Of a stretch of DNA of 64,000 nucleotides, positions 1 to 9,679 are shown piece after piece. The notes under the pieces were generated by a model, which did no database searches, was not told the DNA's origin, and worked only from the letters and a program-made list of their open reading frames with translations. Position 1 is the first letter of the stretch; each line of letters begins with the position of its first letter. This DNA is from Candidatus Stramentimicrobium fermentans (lineage in GTDB: Bacteria; Atribacterota; Phoenicimicrobiia; Phoenicimicrobiales; Stramentimicrobiaceae): NCBI GenBank assembly GCA_012520575.1, contig JAAYOB010000022.1, positions 65,524 to 129,523 of the forward strand, in the 5' to 3' direction. The translations under genes were made by a program, and so were the position numbers.

Positions 1-2
1 GA

Positions 3-293
3 GAATTGGAAGATGCTGAAAAAAAAGCCGAAAAGATGATTCAAGAGGCCCAAAAAAAAGCCGAAAAGATGATTCAAGAGGAGATTGATGGGCAGATAGA
101 AACCAGAGAAAAATTAATTTTAGAATTGAATAAAGAAGGACGTAACTTACTGCAGGTAACAATCGATAATGCCCACCTTAAAGCTAAAGAGATATATGAA
201 AAAAATATAAAAGAACAGAAAGATGTCAAGCAAAACACTTTAAAAAAATTTGATGAGGCTGTCGAGATTATCTTAAAACAAATAGTGGATTAA
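3..293 (+). CDS. V/A-type ATPase peripheral-stalk subunit G/H (5' partial)
   Basis: This is the small coiled-coil subunit that pairs with subunit E to form the peripheral stalk of the V/A-ATPase. The frame is open to the left edge, so the gene is probably cut there; a TTG at 6 is the first possible start inside the window. About 96 residues are visible, rich in Lys, Glu and Ala with no membrane segment, as expected of this family. An 11-residue unit (KKAEKMIQEA) occurs twice at the visible N terminus, encoded by a 33-bp direct repeat. It lies 2 bp before subunit I, at the position ntpF holds in the Enterococcus ntp operon. The call rests on composition and position, because this family has no catalytic motif. 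Confidence 0.8.
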   Translation, partial: ELEDAEKKAEKMIQEAQKKAEKMIQEEIDGQIETREKLILELNKEGRNLLQVTIDNAHLKAKEIYEKNIKEQKDVKQNTLKKFDEAVEIILKQIVD

Positions 294-295
294 GC

Positions 296-2287
296 ATGGC
301 TATATCTGAAGTTAGTAAATTTCATATTTTTGCCCATTTATCAATCAAAGAATCTTTACTGAATGAATTACAAAAATTGGGTTTTTTAGAAATCATTCAA
401 ATAGAAGAAAAAGAAGAGTTTTGCGGTTGGAATAATTTGGATGATAGTTCCAATTCCCCTTCTTCTGCCTCCTTAAATGATGTAAAATTCTGTATTGATT
501 TTCTTTCAAATTACGCAAATGAAGAAGATAAGGGTATCAAATCATTATTCACCACAAAAAAAACTTATAGCTACGATGAATTAGAAAAAATTGAGCAACA
601 GCATAATTTCAGCGTATTACACGCCCAATGTAAGAAATTGGATAATGAGCTCAATGAGCTTAATTTACAGGAAAACAGATTGAATGCTGTCAAGGCAGAA
701 ATAGAAAGATGGCAGGAACTTGAATTAGACCTGAGCAAGATAGATGATAGTAAACATATTAAATTTATTCTCGGTTCCATAGCAAAGAATAGTTTTAGCA
801 ATTTAGCGCTTGGAATAGAGCAACAGGTTGGAGCAAGCATTATTCAGTTGGTTGGAGAAGAAAAGAATAGAGTAAATATGATAATTATCACCTTGGTAGA
901 AAACACGCCCAAAATCGAACCCCTTTTGCAACAATATCTTTTTGAAACATTTAAATACAGCCACACTTTCACCGGTACTCCCAAACAGATACTAAAAACA
1001 ATTAAGGAACAATTGTTGGGAATCGAAAAAAAGAGAAGAGAAATGGAGCGGAACCTAAAAAAATTGCATAGCAAGAATCAATTTATCTACCCATTATATG
1101 ACTTTCTTTTTATTATACAAGAGAAAGAAGAAACCAAAAAGTATTTAAAGAAGAGTGAAAAAACTTTAGCCATTAGAGGATGGGTACAAAATAAAGATAT
1201 TCCTAAACTGCAAAAAAGGTTAAAAGAAAAATTTTCTGCTTATGAAGTTAGTTTCAGTAGCCCAAAGGAAGATGAGCAAATACCGGTTGCACTAAAAAAC
1301 ACTTATATAGTGAAGCCATTTGAAACAATCACTGAGCTGTATAGTTTGCCTGGTTACTATGAAATAGACCCAACCCCTATACTTTCCATATTTTATTTCG
1401 TTTTCTTTGGATTAGCCCTTTCTGATGTAGGATATGGAGCTACATTGGCTATCATTACCTACTTTGCTTTAAAAAGACTGGATTTAGGAGAAGGAGGAAA
1501 AAAATTTTTAAGGCTGCTTCATTATTGTGGTCTCTCCGCTATAACTGGAGGAATACTATTAGGGAGTTGGTTTGGCGATATTTTGAACTATTTACCGCCA
1601 ATGTTTGATGGCTTAAAAATCTTTTTAATGCAGAAGTTGCCCTTAATAAATCCCACCAAAAACCCTATCCCTTTATTAATCCTAAGCCTAACTTTAGGAG
1701 TCATTCAGATTTATACCGGAATTATTCTAAAATTCCTTGATAATGTAAGAAAGGGTAAACTTATTGATGGCCTTATGGATCAAATATCCTGGTTATCTCT
1801 TTTAACCGGTATAATATTAGTTTTGTTGAAAGGAGTGCTACCCTTATTTTTGGAACGCCTTTCCCTTATTCTTGCATATGCAGGGATTATAACCATCGTT
1901 TTGACCCAGGGAAGAGGACAAAAGAATATTTTGTTAAAATTGGGCGGTGGCATTCTTGCCCTATATGATATTTCTGGCTATTTTAGTGATGTTCTATCTT
2001 ATTCTCGCTTATTTGCGCTGGGATTAGCTACCGGAGTACTGGGGCAGATGTTTAATATGGTTGCGACTATGTTTCATATCCCTTACATTGGTTTCTTCGT
2101 CACCCTCCTTATACTGGTAATCGGACATACCTTTAATCTTCTTATGAGTGGATTGGGTTCTTTTATACATGATGCCAGATTACAATATGTTGAATTCTTT
2201 AGCAAATTTTATGAAGCCGGAGGGATACCTTTCAGGCCTTTTACTCTAAGGACTTTATACACCAAGATAAAAGACATTGAAGAATAA
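296..2287 (+). CDS. ntpI: V/A-type ATPase subunit I (a-type stator)
   Basis: This is the membrane stator subunit that carries ions to and from the rotor ring. It has 663 residues. The N-terminal half (about 1-350) is cytoplasmic and coiled-coil rich. The C-terminal half holds roughly seven or eight hydrophobic segments. The SDVGYGATLA segment and the SYSRLFALGLA helix are family hallmarks; Arg571 in the latter corresponds to the essential arginine facing the rotor carboxylate. The ATG lies 2 bp after the stop of the upstream stalk subunit, which implies translational coupling. The length is normal for bacterial subunit I. Confidence 0.93.
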   Translation: MAISEVSKFHIFAHLSIKESLLNELQKLGFLEIIQIEEKEEFCGWNNLDDSSNSPSSASLNDVKFCIDFLSNYANEEDKGIKSLFTTKKTYSYDELEKIEQQHNFSVLHAQCKKLDNELNELNLQENRLNAVKAEIERWQELELDLSKIDDSKHIKFILGSIAKNSFSNLALGIEQQVGASIIQLVGEEKNRVNMIIITLVENTPKIEPLLQQYLFETFKYSHTFTGTPKQILKTIKEQLLGIEKKRREMERNLKKLHSKNQFIYPLYDFLFIIQEKEETKKYLKKSEKTLAIRGWVQNKDIPKLQKRLKEKFSAYEVSFSSPKEDEQIPVALKNTYIVKPFETITELYSLPGYYEIDPTPILSIFYFVFFGLALSDVGYGATLAIITYFALKRLDLGEGGKKFLRLLHYCGLSAITGGILLGSWFGDILNYLPPMFDGLKIFLMQKLPLINPTKNPIPLLILSLTLGVIQIYTGIILKFLDNVRKGKLIDGLMDQISWLSLLTGIILVLLKGVLPLFLERLSLILAYAGIITIVLTQGRGQKNILLKLGGGILALYDISGYFSDVLSYSRLFALGLATGVLGQMFNMVATMFHIPYIGFFVTLLILVIGHTFNLLMSGLGSFIHDARLQYVEFFSKFYEAGGIPFRPFTLRTLYTKIKDIEE

Positions 2288-2340
2288 CTAGAAAGAATAT
2301 TTTAAAAATATTTCGATATTATGTAATTATAAATAACTGA

Positions 2341-2838
<498 letters not shown>

Positions 2839-2858
2839 TATCTGAGGAGAATTTATTC

Positions 2859-3467
2859 ATGTCCATTAAAGATATAAAAGAGAGGATATTGCGAGACGCT
2901 TTAAAAGAAAAAGAGAGGATATTGCGGGATACTAAAATTAGGATTGAAGAACTTAAATCTCAGGACTTAAAAGAAAATGAGTCTATTCGACGGGATATCA
3001 TGGAGAGGTATAAACAAGAAGCTGAACTGAAAGAAAAAAAAATTGTTACTGAAGCCAGACTGAATGCTAAAAAATCTCTCCTAGCTGAGAAACAGGATAT
3101 TATAAATAACATCTTCTCAGAAGTAATAAAAAGAATTATGAAATTTGATGACCTGAAATATATGACAATTATAGAAAATCTTATTCTGGAAAACGTGGAA
3201 ACCGGTGATGAGACAGTCTATGTAGGTGAGCAAGAACGTGATTCAATTAATCAAGAATTTATTAATAAGATTAACAAAAAATTACAATCGTTAGGTAAAA
3301 AGGGTGATCTCAGGTTCTCTAAAGAACGACTCCCTATCATCGGCGGAGTAGTTATTGGAACCGGACAAATAAAAAAGAATTCATCTTTAGAAGTTTTGCT
3401 GGAAAAAATAAAAGATGAACTTGAAACGAAGCTTAACCGCTTTCTTTTTGAAAATAATGAAGGATAG
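2859..3467 (+). CDS. ntpE: V/A-type ATPase subunit E (peripheral stalk)
   Basis: This is the peripheral-stalk partner of subunit G, linking the catalytic head to subunit I. It has 202 residues: an N-terminal charged coiled coil (about 1-90) followed by a globular C-terminal domain (about 95-200) that binds the head. KERILRD occurs at residues 7-13 and again at 18-24, encoded by an 18-bp exact repeat (2876-2893 and 2909-2926) spaced 33 bp apart. A TGAGGAG ribosome site precedes the ATG. Its position between K and C matches the ntp operon order. Confidence 0.88.
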   Translation: MSIKDIKERILRDALKEKERILRDTKIRIEELKSQDLKENESIRRDIMERYKQEAELKEKKIVTEARLNAKKSLLAEKQDIINNIFSEVIKRIMKFDDLKYMTIIENLILENVETGDETVYVGEQERDSINQEFINKINKKLQSLGKKGDLRFSKERLPIIGGVVIGTGQIKKNSSLEVLLEKIKDELETKLNRFLFENNEG

Positions 3468-3472
3468 GGTGT

Positions 3473-4501
3473 ATGCTCAAGAATATCAATGAATCCACTA
3501 ACACATTAGAAGAATATGGATATGCCTGCGGTCGCATTAGAGATTTAGAAAAATATCTACTAAATAAAGAAATTATTCATAAAATGATAGAATCACAGGA
3601 TTTAGAAAAATCCCTCAGAGTACTGGCAGAAAATAATTTAAGCGAATACTCTTTCGAAAAACTTGATTCTAGTTCTATAGATCAAGTATTGGTAAATATT
3701 TCAAAAAGAAATTTAAACTTGATAAGTGAAATTTCTCCATACCCCTACCTGTTTCAACTTTTTAGTTGGAAACATGATTTCCACAATATCAAGGTGCTAC
3801 TTAAAGCCAAAATGCTTGGAAAAAAAGAACTATTTCCCTTGTATGACCTGGGTAACCTGAGTCTAAATGGATTACATGCTGCTGTTTTTGAAGGGAAATA
3901 CCAATTGATACCCATAAAAATTAAAAGATTTATTAAACAAGCTGAAGAGGGATATTTGAAATATGATAGTTTACAATTAATGGAAGTATCAATAGATAAG
4001 GGCTATTACGAGACCATCTTTGAACAATTAGAGGATATTAATCAGGATTTTTTATTCTACTATTATAAAACTGAAGTAGATTTATTAAATTTAATTATCA
4101 CTTGCCGATGTAAAATTCGTGAGATCCATAAATCTAAGTTGGCCGAGATATTGATAAAATATGGACAGCTTTCTACTCAAAAATTGATAGACATATACGA
4201 CAACCCCTTGCACTCCTGGTCTAACAATTTTCAAAAATCAGATTATTTTATGGTGATAGAGCAGGGCATAAAACATTGGATAGAGAAGAATTCCTTATTA
4301 AAGTTTGAACAAATGATAGATAATTATCTGTTAAACTTGCTTAAAATCGGTAAATATACTACTTTTGGCTTAGAATGTGTCATCGGATACTACTATGCTA
4401 AAGAAAACGACTTAAAAAACATTAGAATTATTATTAATGGAAAGAAGAATTCTCTTTCTGATATAATGATAAAAAAATATATAAGGGATACTTATGTCTA
4501 A
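3473..4501 (+). CDS. ntpC: V/A-type ATPase subunit C (central-stalk socket, d-type)
   Basis: This subunit (C in bacterial naming, d in eukaryotes) is the funnel that joins the central stalk to the rotor ring. It is a 342-residue, mostly helical soluble protein. The N-terminal segment EYGYACGRIRDLEKYLL resembles the YxxARVRxxExxLL pattern of the family. The gene follows subunit E by 5 bp and overlaps the start of subunit F by 8 bp, which indicates tight translational coupling. Sequence conservation in this family is low, so position in the operon carries part of the evidence. Confidence 0.88.
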   Translation: MLKNINESTNTLEEYGYACGRIRDLEKYLLNKEIIHKMIESQDLEKSLRVLAENNLSEYSFEKLDSSSIDQVLVNISKRNLNLISEISPYPYLFQLFSWKHDFHNIKVLLKAKMLGKKELFPLYDLGNLSLNGLHAAVFEGKYQLIPIKIKRFIKQAEEGYLKYDSLQLMEVSIDKGYYETIFEQLEDINQDFLFYYYKTEVDLLNLIITCRCKIREIHKSKLAEILIKYGQLSTQKLIDIYDNPLHSWSNNFQKSDYFMVIEQGIKHWIEKNSLLKFEQMIDNYLLNLLKIGKYTTFGLECVIGYYYAKENDLKNIRIIINGKKNSLSDIMIKKYIRDTYV

Positions 4502-4817
4502 CATAGCACTAATAGGAGAAAAAGAAGTTATAATTGGGTTTAATCTTATTGGCTTTAGATTATTTCCAGTAACTGATTACCCTGAAGCTTCTAAAGCTTT
4601 TGATGCTTGCGCCAAAGGTAACTATGAAATTATTTTTATTACTGAAAATATAGCCGAGTTAATCATCGACCGAATTGAAGTATTCCAAAGAAAATCACCA
4701 GTATCAATTTGTATTCTTCCAAACCATAGCAAGGATTCAGAACTCAACATGGAGATTTTGAGAAAAAACGTGGAAAAAGCGGTTGGTACAGATATACTGT
4801 TTAGAAAAGAGGGATAA
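4494..4817 (+). CDS. V/A-type ATPase subunit F (central stalk)
   Basis: This small central-shaft subunit binds subunit D; it is called NtpG in the Enterococcus scheme and AtpF in the archaeal one. It has 107 residues. The family pattern is present: a first strand with (A/V)xIG(E/D), here IALIGEKEVIIGFNLIGF, followed by IIFITENIAE and a region near SPVSICILPNH. The ATG lies inside the end of subunit C (8-bp overlap), and the stop is 1 bp before the ATG of subunit A. Confidence 0.9.
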   Translation: MSNIALIGEKEVIIGFNLIGFRLFPVTDYPEASKAFDACAKGNYEIIFITENIAELIIDRIEVFQRKSPVSICILPNHSKDSELNMEILRKNVEKAVGTDILFRKEG

Positions 4818-4818
4818 T

Positions 4819-6603
4819 ATGCCAGAAAATACGGGCAAAATTGTAAAAGTGTCAGGACCTGTTGTTGTTGCTGAAAATTTAATCGGAGCCAAAATGTATG
4901 ATGTGGTTCAGGTCAGTCAAGATAAATTAATTGGGGAAATAATCGAATTAAACCAGGATAGGGTAACCATACAGGTTTATGAAGAGACCTCTGGAATTGG
5001 ACCGGGAGAACCGGTTTATAATACCGGCTTACCGTTATGTGTAGAATTGGGCCCTGGCCTGATTAGGTCAATATATGATGGGATTCAAAGGCCATTAGAT
5101 ATAATATTTCAAAATGAGGGTGACTTTATAACAAGAGGAGTAGAGGCACATAGCTTGAATAGGACTACTAAATGGGACTTTAAACCACTTAAAAAAATAG
5201 GTGAGCAGGTCAGCTCGGGTGATCGATTAGGAATTATTCAGGAAACCCCCATTGTGTCACACTATATAATGGTTCCTCCCAGGTTAGAAGGTACAGTTGA
5301 GAATATCAATGAAGGTAGTTTCACTGTAACTGATATTGTTGCTCAAATCAAAGACAAAAATGGAGAAACTCACGAAATTAGTATGATACAAAAATGGCCG
5401 GTAAGAATTATGAGACCCTACAAAGAGAAATTACCCCCAAAAGAACCACTGATAACCGGTCAAAGAGTAATTGATACTTTCTTCACCATAGCCAAAGGAG
5501 GAACAGCCTGTATTCCAGGTCCCTTTGGGAGTGGTAAGACGGTAGTTCAGCACCAACTCTCCAAATGGTGTAATGCTGAGATAATTATCTTTATTGGCTG
5601 CGGAGAAAGAGGCAATGAAATGACCAATGTGTTGCTGGAATTTCCCGAGCTAATTGACCCTAACTCGGGAAAGCCATTAATGGAAAGAACTGTCTTGATT
5701 GCCAATACTTCTAATATGCCAGTGGCAGCTCGAGAGGCTTCTGTATATACCGGAATTACCATCGCTGAATATTATAGAGATATGGGCTATAATGTTGCTT
5801 TAATGGCCGATTCAACCTCACGATGGGCCGAAGCGATGCGTGAGATTTCCGGCAGACTGGAAGAGATGCCTGGAGAAGAAGGGTACCCGGCTTATTTAGG
5901 AACAAGGATTGCCAGCTTTTATGAAAGAGCCGGCAGAATCAGATATTTATCAACTAAAGAAGATGAGGCTACTATAAGTATAATAGGTGCTGTATCCCCT
6001 CCCGGAGGAGACTTATCAGAACCGGTAACCCAAAACACTCTTAGAACAGTGCAGGTTTATTGGAGTTTACAGGATAAGCTAGCTTATGAAAGACATTTCC
6101 CCGCCATTGATTGGCTAAAGAGTTATTCTCTTTATTTAGATCAACTCACAGATTATATGCGGGAAGAGATAGATAAAGATTTTATTAATACCAGGACAAC
6201 TGCCATGACTATTTTACAGGAAGAATCTGAATTAGAAGAAACGGTTCGCTTGGTTGGAATTGATGCCCTGTCTAAGACAGAGCGTCTCATCTTGGATACT
6301 GCCCGGTCTATCAGAGAAGATTTTTTACATCAAAATGCTTTTGATGAAGTTGATACCTACACTTCTATGAAAAAGCAATATTTAATGTTAGAAAATATTA
6401 TCTTCTTCCACAAAACAGCACTAACCGCCATTCAAGAAGAATACATTGACAATGAACAGTTAAATAAATTACCAGTAAAAAACCAGATTGCCAGAGCAAA
6501 GCACATAGCTGAAGACAAATTAGGAGAATTCAATAAAATTAAAGAGCATATTAGAGAGCAGATTGATTCCCTCATTTCCAGGAAGGCAGGTAAGGACGAA
6601 TGA
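4819..6603 (+). CDS. ntpA: V/A-type ATPase catalytic subunit A
   Basis: This is the catalytic subunit, hydrolysing or forming ATP in the soluble head. I place the start at the ATG at 4819 ([14 protein letters not shown]), which follows an AGAGGGA site; an upstream in-frame start at 4783 would lie inside subunit F and adds no family sequence. The product has 594 residues. The P-loop GPFGSGKT lies at about 234-241, followed by the GERGNE segment that supplies the catalytic glutamate and by [11 protein letters not shown]. The bulge domain characteristic of A-type subunits precedes the P-loop. The gene end overlaps the next start by 4 bp (ATGA). Confidence 0.97.
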   Translation: MPENTGKIVKVSGPVVVAENLIGAKMYDVVQVSQDKLIGEIIELNQDRVTIQVYEETSGIGPGEPVYNTGLPLCVELGPGLIRSIYDGIQRPLDIIFQNEGDFITRGVEAHSLNRTTKWDFKPLKKIGEQVSSGDRLGIIQETPIVSHYIMVPPRLEGTVENINEGSFTVTDIVAQIKDKNGETHEISMIQKWPVRIMRPYKEKLPPKEPLITGQRVIDTFFTIAKGGTACIPGPFGSGKTVVQHQLSKWCNAEIIIFIGCGERGNEMTNVLLEFPELIDPNSGKPLMERTVLIANTSNMPVAAREASVYTGITIAEYYRDMGYNVALMADSTSRWAEAMREISGRLEEMPGEEGYPAYLGTRIASFYERAGRIRYLSTKEDEATISIIGAVSPPGGDLSEPVTQNTLRTVQVYWSLQDKLAYERHFPAIDWLKSYSLYLDQLTDYMREEIDKDFINTRTTAMTILQEESELEETVRLVGIDALSKTERLILDTARSIREDFLHQNAFDEVDTYTSMKKQYLMLENIIFFHKTALTAIQEEYIDNEQLNKLPVKNQIARAKHIAEDKLGEFNKIKEHIREQIDSLISRKAGKDE

Positions 6604-7997
6604 GTATGATAAAAGAGTATTCTACTATTACCGATGTTAATGGACCGTTAATAATCGTCAATAAAATATCTAATGTAAAATATGATGAGTTAGTAGAAGT
6701 CGAATTATCCAATGGAGAAAAGAGGAGAGGACAGGTATTAGAAGTATCTGAAGACAAAGCAATTGTACAGATGTTTGAAGGGACTTCAGGAATTGATATA
6801 TCTAATACCAGGGTTCGCTTTTTAGGAAGGGTTATAGAAATACCGGTATCGATGGATTTGTTAGGAAGAATATTTGATGGTTCTGGGAGACCTATTGATA
6901 AGGGCCCCAATATAATTGCCGATAAAAGGTTAGATATTAACGGCAATCCCCTAAACCCTTATGCCCGAGATTACCCCAATGACTTTATACAAACAGGAAT
7001 ATCTTCTATCGATGTACTAAATACCCTGGTTAGAGGTCAAAAACTACCCATTTTCTCTGGCTCAGGTTTGCCACATTCTAAGGTTGCATCTCAAATTGCC
7101 CGGCAGGCTAGGGTTTTAGGCAAAGAAGAGAGTTTTTCTGTAGTTTTTGCAGCTATGGGCATTACTTTTGAAGAGGCAAATTTCTTTATTGAGGATTTTA
7201 GGAGAACCGGGGCTATAGAAAAGAGTGTAATGTACATTAATCTGGCTAACGATCCCGCCATAGAAAGAATTATTACTCCCAGAATGGCTCTCACTACCGC
7301 AGAATATTTGGCCTTCGAAAAAGACATGCATGTTCTGGTAATTTTAACCGATATGACTAACTATTGTGAGGCATTAAGAGAAGTATCAGCCGCACGTAAA
7401 GAAGTACCTGGAAGAAGAGGGTACCCCGGCTATTTATATACTGACCTTGCCACACTCTATGAGAGGGCCGGTAGAATAAAAGATAAAAAGGGCTCTATAA
7501 CTCTAATGCCCATTTTAAGTATGCCTGAAGATGATAAGACACATCCCATTCCGGATTTGACCGGCTATATTACCGAGGGACAAATAATCCTGGCTAGGGA
7601 ATTGCACCTTAAAGGGATATATCCCCCTGTAAACGTCCTTCCTTCACTATCACGTTTAAAAGATAAGGGGATAGGAGAAGACAAAACCAGGGAAGACCAC
7701 GCCAATGTTATGAACCAATTGTTTGCTTCTTATGCTCGAGGTAAAGCATCAAAGGAGTTAGCAACAATATTGGGAGAAGCTGCACTAACAGATGAAGACA
7801 AAAAATATGTAGAATTTTCTGATAAATTTGAAGAAATATTTGTGCAACAAGGTGAGGATGAAAATCGAGATATCGAAAAAAGCTTAACTATTGGCTGGGA
7901 AACACTAGCCATACTGCCGTTAAATGAATTGAAAAGAATTAAAGAAGAATATATAGAAAAATATTTAAAAGTAATAACAAATAATAAAGAATCATAA
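6600..7997 (+). CDS. ntpB: V/A-type ATPase non-catalytic subunit B
   Basis: This is the non-catalytic partner of subunit A in the hexameric head. It has 465 residues, the usual length. It begins with a beta-barrel segment ([15 protein letters not shown]). It has no canonical P-loop: the equivalent site reads [19 protein letters not shown], as is normal for B subunits. The [22 protein letters not shown] block is a strong family signature. The ATG overlaps the stop codon of subunit A, so the two proteins are probably made in equal amounts. Confidence 0.97.
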   Translation: MSMIKEYSTITDVNGPLIIVNKISNVKYDELVEVELSNGEKRRGQVLEVSEDKAIVQMFEGTSGIDISNTRVRFLGRVIEIPVSMDLLGRIFDGSGRPIDKGPNIIADKRLDINGNPLNPYARDYPNDFIQTGISSIDVLNTLVRGQKLPIFSGSGLPHSKVASQIARQARVLGKEESFSVVFAAMGITFEEANFFIEDFRRTGAIEKSVMYINLANDPAIERIITPRMALTTAEYLAFEKDMHVLVILTDMTNYCEALREVSAARKEVPGRRGYPGYLYTDLATLYERAGRIKDKKGSITLMPILSMPEDDKTHPIPDLTGYITEGQIILARELHLKGIYPPVNVLPSLSRLKDKGIGEDKTREDHANVMNQLFASYARGKASKELATILGEAALTDEDKKYVEFSDKFEEIFVQQGEDENRDIEKSLTIGWETLAILPLNELKRIKEEYIEKYLKVITNNKES

Positions 7998-8047
7998 AAC
8001 ATACTACAGTATTACTTATTTGATACTTTACAAGAGGGTTTACAAAA

Positions 8048-8668
8048 ATGATATTAGCTGTTAATCCTAACCGTATGGAATTGCTAAAGCTAAAACGCAG
8101 GTTAGAATTGGCTAACCGGGGTTATAAACTATTAAAGGACAAAAGAGATGCGCTTATTCAAAAATTTATAAAGTTAGTGTACGAAAACAAAAGAGTTAGG
8201 GAGGAATTTGATAGAAAGATTAGAGAACGCACGAATGAATTTCTTCTTGCCACCATCTGTATGGGAGAGAATGATTTAAATTCAATTTTTATGTTTCCTC
8301 AAAGATTAACTAAGGTTAAGACTGAATATAGTAATATAATGAGTGTAAAAGTACCAAAATATCAGATTACAGAAAAAGGGAACTTATTTACTTATGGCAT
8401 GATTGATACTAGCCCTGAACTAGATAACTCTCTAAAAAAATATCAAGAGATAGCACCTTTGATGATTAAAATGGCAGAATTGGACAAGGCAATAGTATTG
8501 TTAACTGAAGAGATAGAAAAGACCAGAAGAAGGGTAAATGCCTTAGAATATGTGATGATTCCTAATCTGGAGGATACCATAAAGTTTATTACAATGAAAC
8601 TAGATGAAATGGCAAGATCCTCCAACTCTGCCATCATGCGTATTAAGGAAATGATAAGAGGAGAATAA
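8048..8668 (+). CDS. ntpD: V/A-type ATPase subunit D (central shaft)
   Basis: This is the coiled-coil rotor shaft that turns inside the A3B3 head. It has 206 residues with two long helices at the ends. The N-terminal NPNRMELLKLKRRLELANRG and the C-terminal RRRVNALEYVMIPNLEDTI are family hallmarks. It is the last gene of the operon, 50 bp after subunit B, with a GAGGG site nine bases before the ATG. No clear intrinsic terminator follows in the 200 bp before the tRNA gene. Confidence 0.95.
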   Translation: MILAVNPNRMELLKLKRRLELANRGYKLLKDKRDALIQKFIKLVYENKRVREEFDRKIRERTNEFLLATICMGENDLNSIFMFPQRLTKVKTEYSNIMSVKVPKYQITEKGNLFTYGMIDTSPELDNSLKKYQEIAPLMIKMAELDKAIVLLTEEIEKTRRRVNALEYVMIPNLEDTIKFITMKLDEMARSSNSAIMRIKEMIRGE

Positions 8669-8815
8669 ATAGATTCCAATAGAAAATGACAGATATATTG
8701 TTAGTTTTTTCTTCAAATTTTCTATGCTAATCCATCTAAAATAACAACTATCCAGAAAAATTCCTTCTTGCTGGACAAAAATACTTTGTATCAAACAACA
8801 CAAATCCCTGCCTTA

Positions 8816-8844
8816 TTACTGAAAAAATGATATCATTATATAAT
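8816..8844 (+). promoter_or_regulatory. Predicted sigma-A promoter for tRNA-Arg(CCG)
   Basis: TTACTG at 8816-8821 and a perfect TATAAT at 8839-8844 are separated by 17 bp. The expected start is about 20 bp before the mature tRNA 5' end. The -35 box is a weaker match than the -10 box. Confidence 0.6.
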
Positions 8845-8872
8845 TAGGAGTATAGATGATATTTATACAAAG

Positions 8873-8946
8873 GTGCCCGTGGCTTAATTGGATAAAGCGA
8901 CGGCCTCCGGAGCCGTAGATTGGAGGTTCAAATCCTCTCGGGCACA
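8873..8946 (+). tRNA. tRNA-Arg (anticodon CCG)
   Basis: The cloverleaf is complete: a 7-bp acceptor stem GTGCCCG/CGGGCAC, a D arm, an ACGGC/GCCGT anticodon stem with loop CTCCGGA (anticodon CCG), and a GGAGG/CCTCT T stem. The discriminator is A at 8946, followed by CACC, so the full CCA is not encoded. It stands alone between the ATPase operon and plsC. Confidence 0.95.
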
Positions 8947-9007
8947 CCTACCGCTATAGTTTATTGGTATTTTGTTGGAATATGCTTGATAAATAAGAGA
9001 ATATGGT

Positions 9008-9646
9008 ATGACAATTTACAAATTCTGTCGATTTATCCTTAATATATTTATCCGCCTTTTTTGGTCTGTTAAGGTTAAAGGGGTGGATATTGCGGACTAT
9101 AAAACATCTTTTATTTTAGCTGCTAATCATGTTAGTTATTTAGACCCAGTTATTTTAGCCATTGCAGTACCGAGACCTATAAATTTTATTGCCAAAAAAG
9201 AAGTATTTGATATTCCTATACTCTCTTATATTTTCAAAAAAATAGGTGCTATCTCAGTAGATAGAAAAAGTATTAATCCTGGTGCTATTAAAAAGAGCAT
9301 AACTCTTCTAAATGAGGGCAATATTTTAGGTATTTTCCCGGAGGGAACGCGTTCTCTGGATGGAGAGCTTTTAGAATTAAAAATTGGTATTATAAAAATA
9401 GCATTGCAAACCAATGTACCAATTATTCCGGTGGGATTAAGTGGTACCTATGAAATTTACCCTCCCCATGCTAAATTCCCAAATTTTTTTGAAAGACATG
9501 TTATTTGCATTTATTTTGGCAAACCAATATTTTTTGATGAGAATAAAAAAAAAGATGTAGAATATACCAAAAAAGCTTTATTAAAAGTAGAGGACAAAAT
9601 AAGAGAACTAGCCCAATTAGCAAAAAAAGATTGTATGCGGGTGTAG
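9008..9646 (+). CDS. plsC: 1-acyl-sn-glycerol-3-phosphate acyltransferase (PlsC family)
   Basis: The family acylates lysophosphatidic acid to phosphatidic acid at the inner face of the membrane, a core step of phospholipid synthesis. The 212-residue product starts with a hydrophobic helix (about 5-20). It carries the catalytic NHVSYLD motif (H41 and D46, HX4D) and the FPEGTRS phosphate-binding motif at 110-116. A third block, PIIPVGL, also fits. It starts about 60 bp after the tRNA and is followed 33 bp later by the NHL-TPR gene on the same strand. Some family members use other acyl acceptors, so the exact substrate is inferred. Confidence 0.92.
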   Translation: MTIYKFCRFILNIFIRLFWSVKVKGVDIADYKTSFILAANHVSYLDPVILAIAVPRPINFIAKKEVFDIPILSYIFKKIGAISVDRKSINPGAIKKSITLLNEGNILGIFPEGTRSLDGELLELKIGIIKIALQTNVPIIPVGLSGTYEIYPPHAKFPNFFERHVICIYFGKPIFFDENKKKDVEYTKKALLKVEDKIRELAQLAKKDCMRV

Positions 9647-9679
9647 CTAAAAGTACAATCATTACGAGGTAAAATTTTT

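Noticed and set aside
5547-5762. Antisense open frames inside the ATPase genes and other long genes
   Set aside because: They mirror the codon bias of the true genes, have no ribosome sites and match no family.
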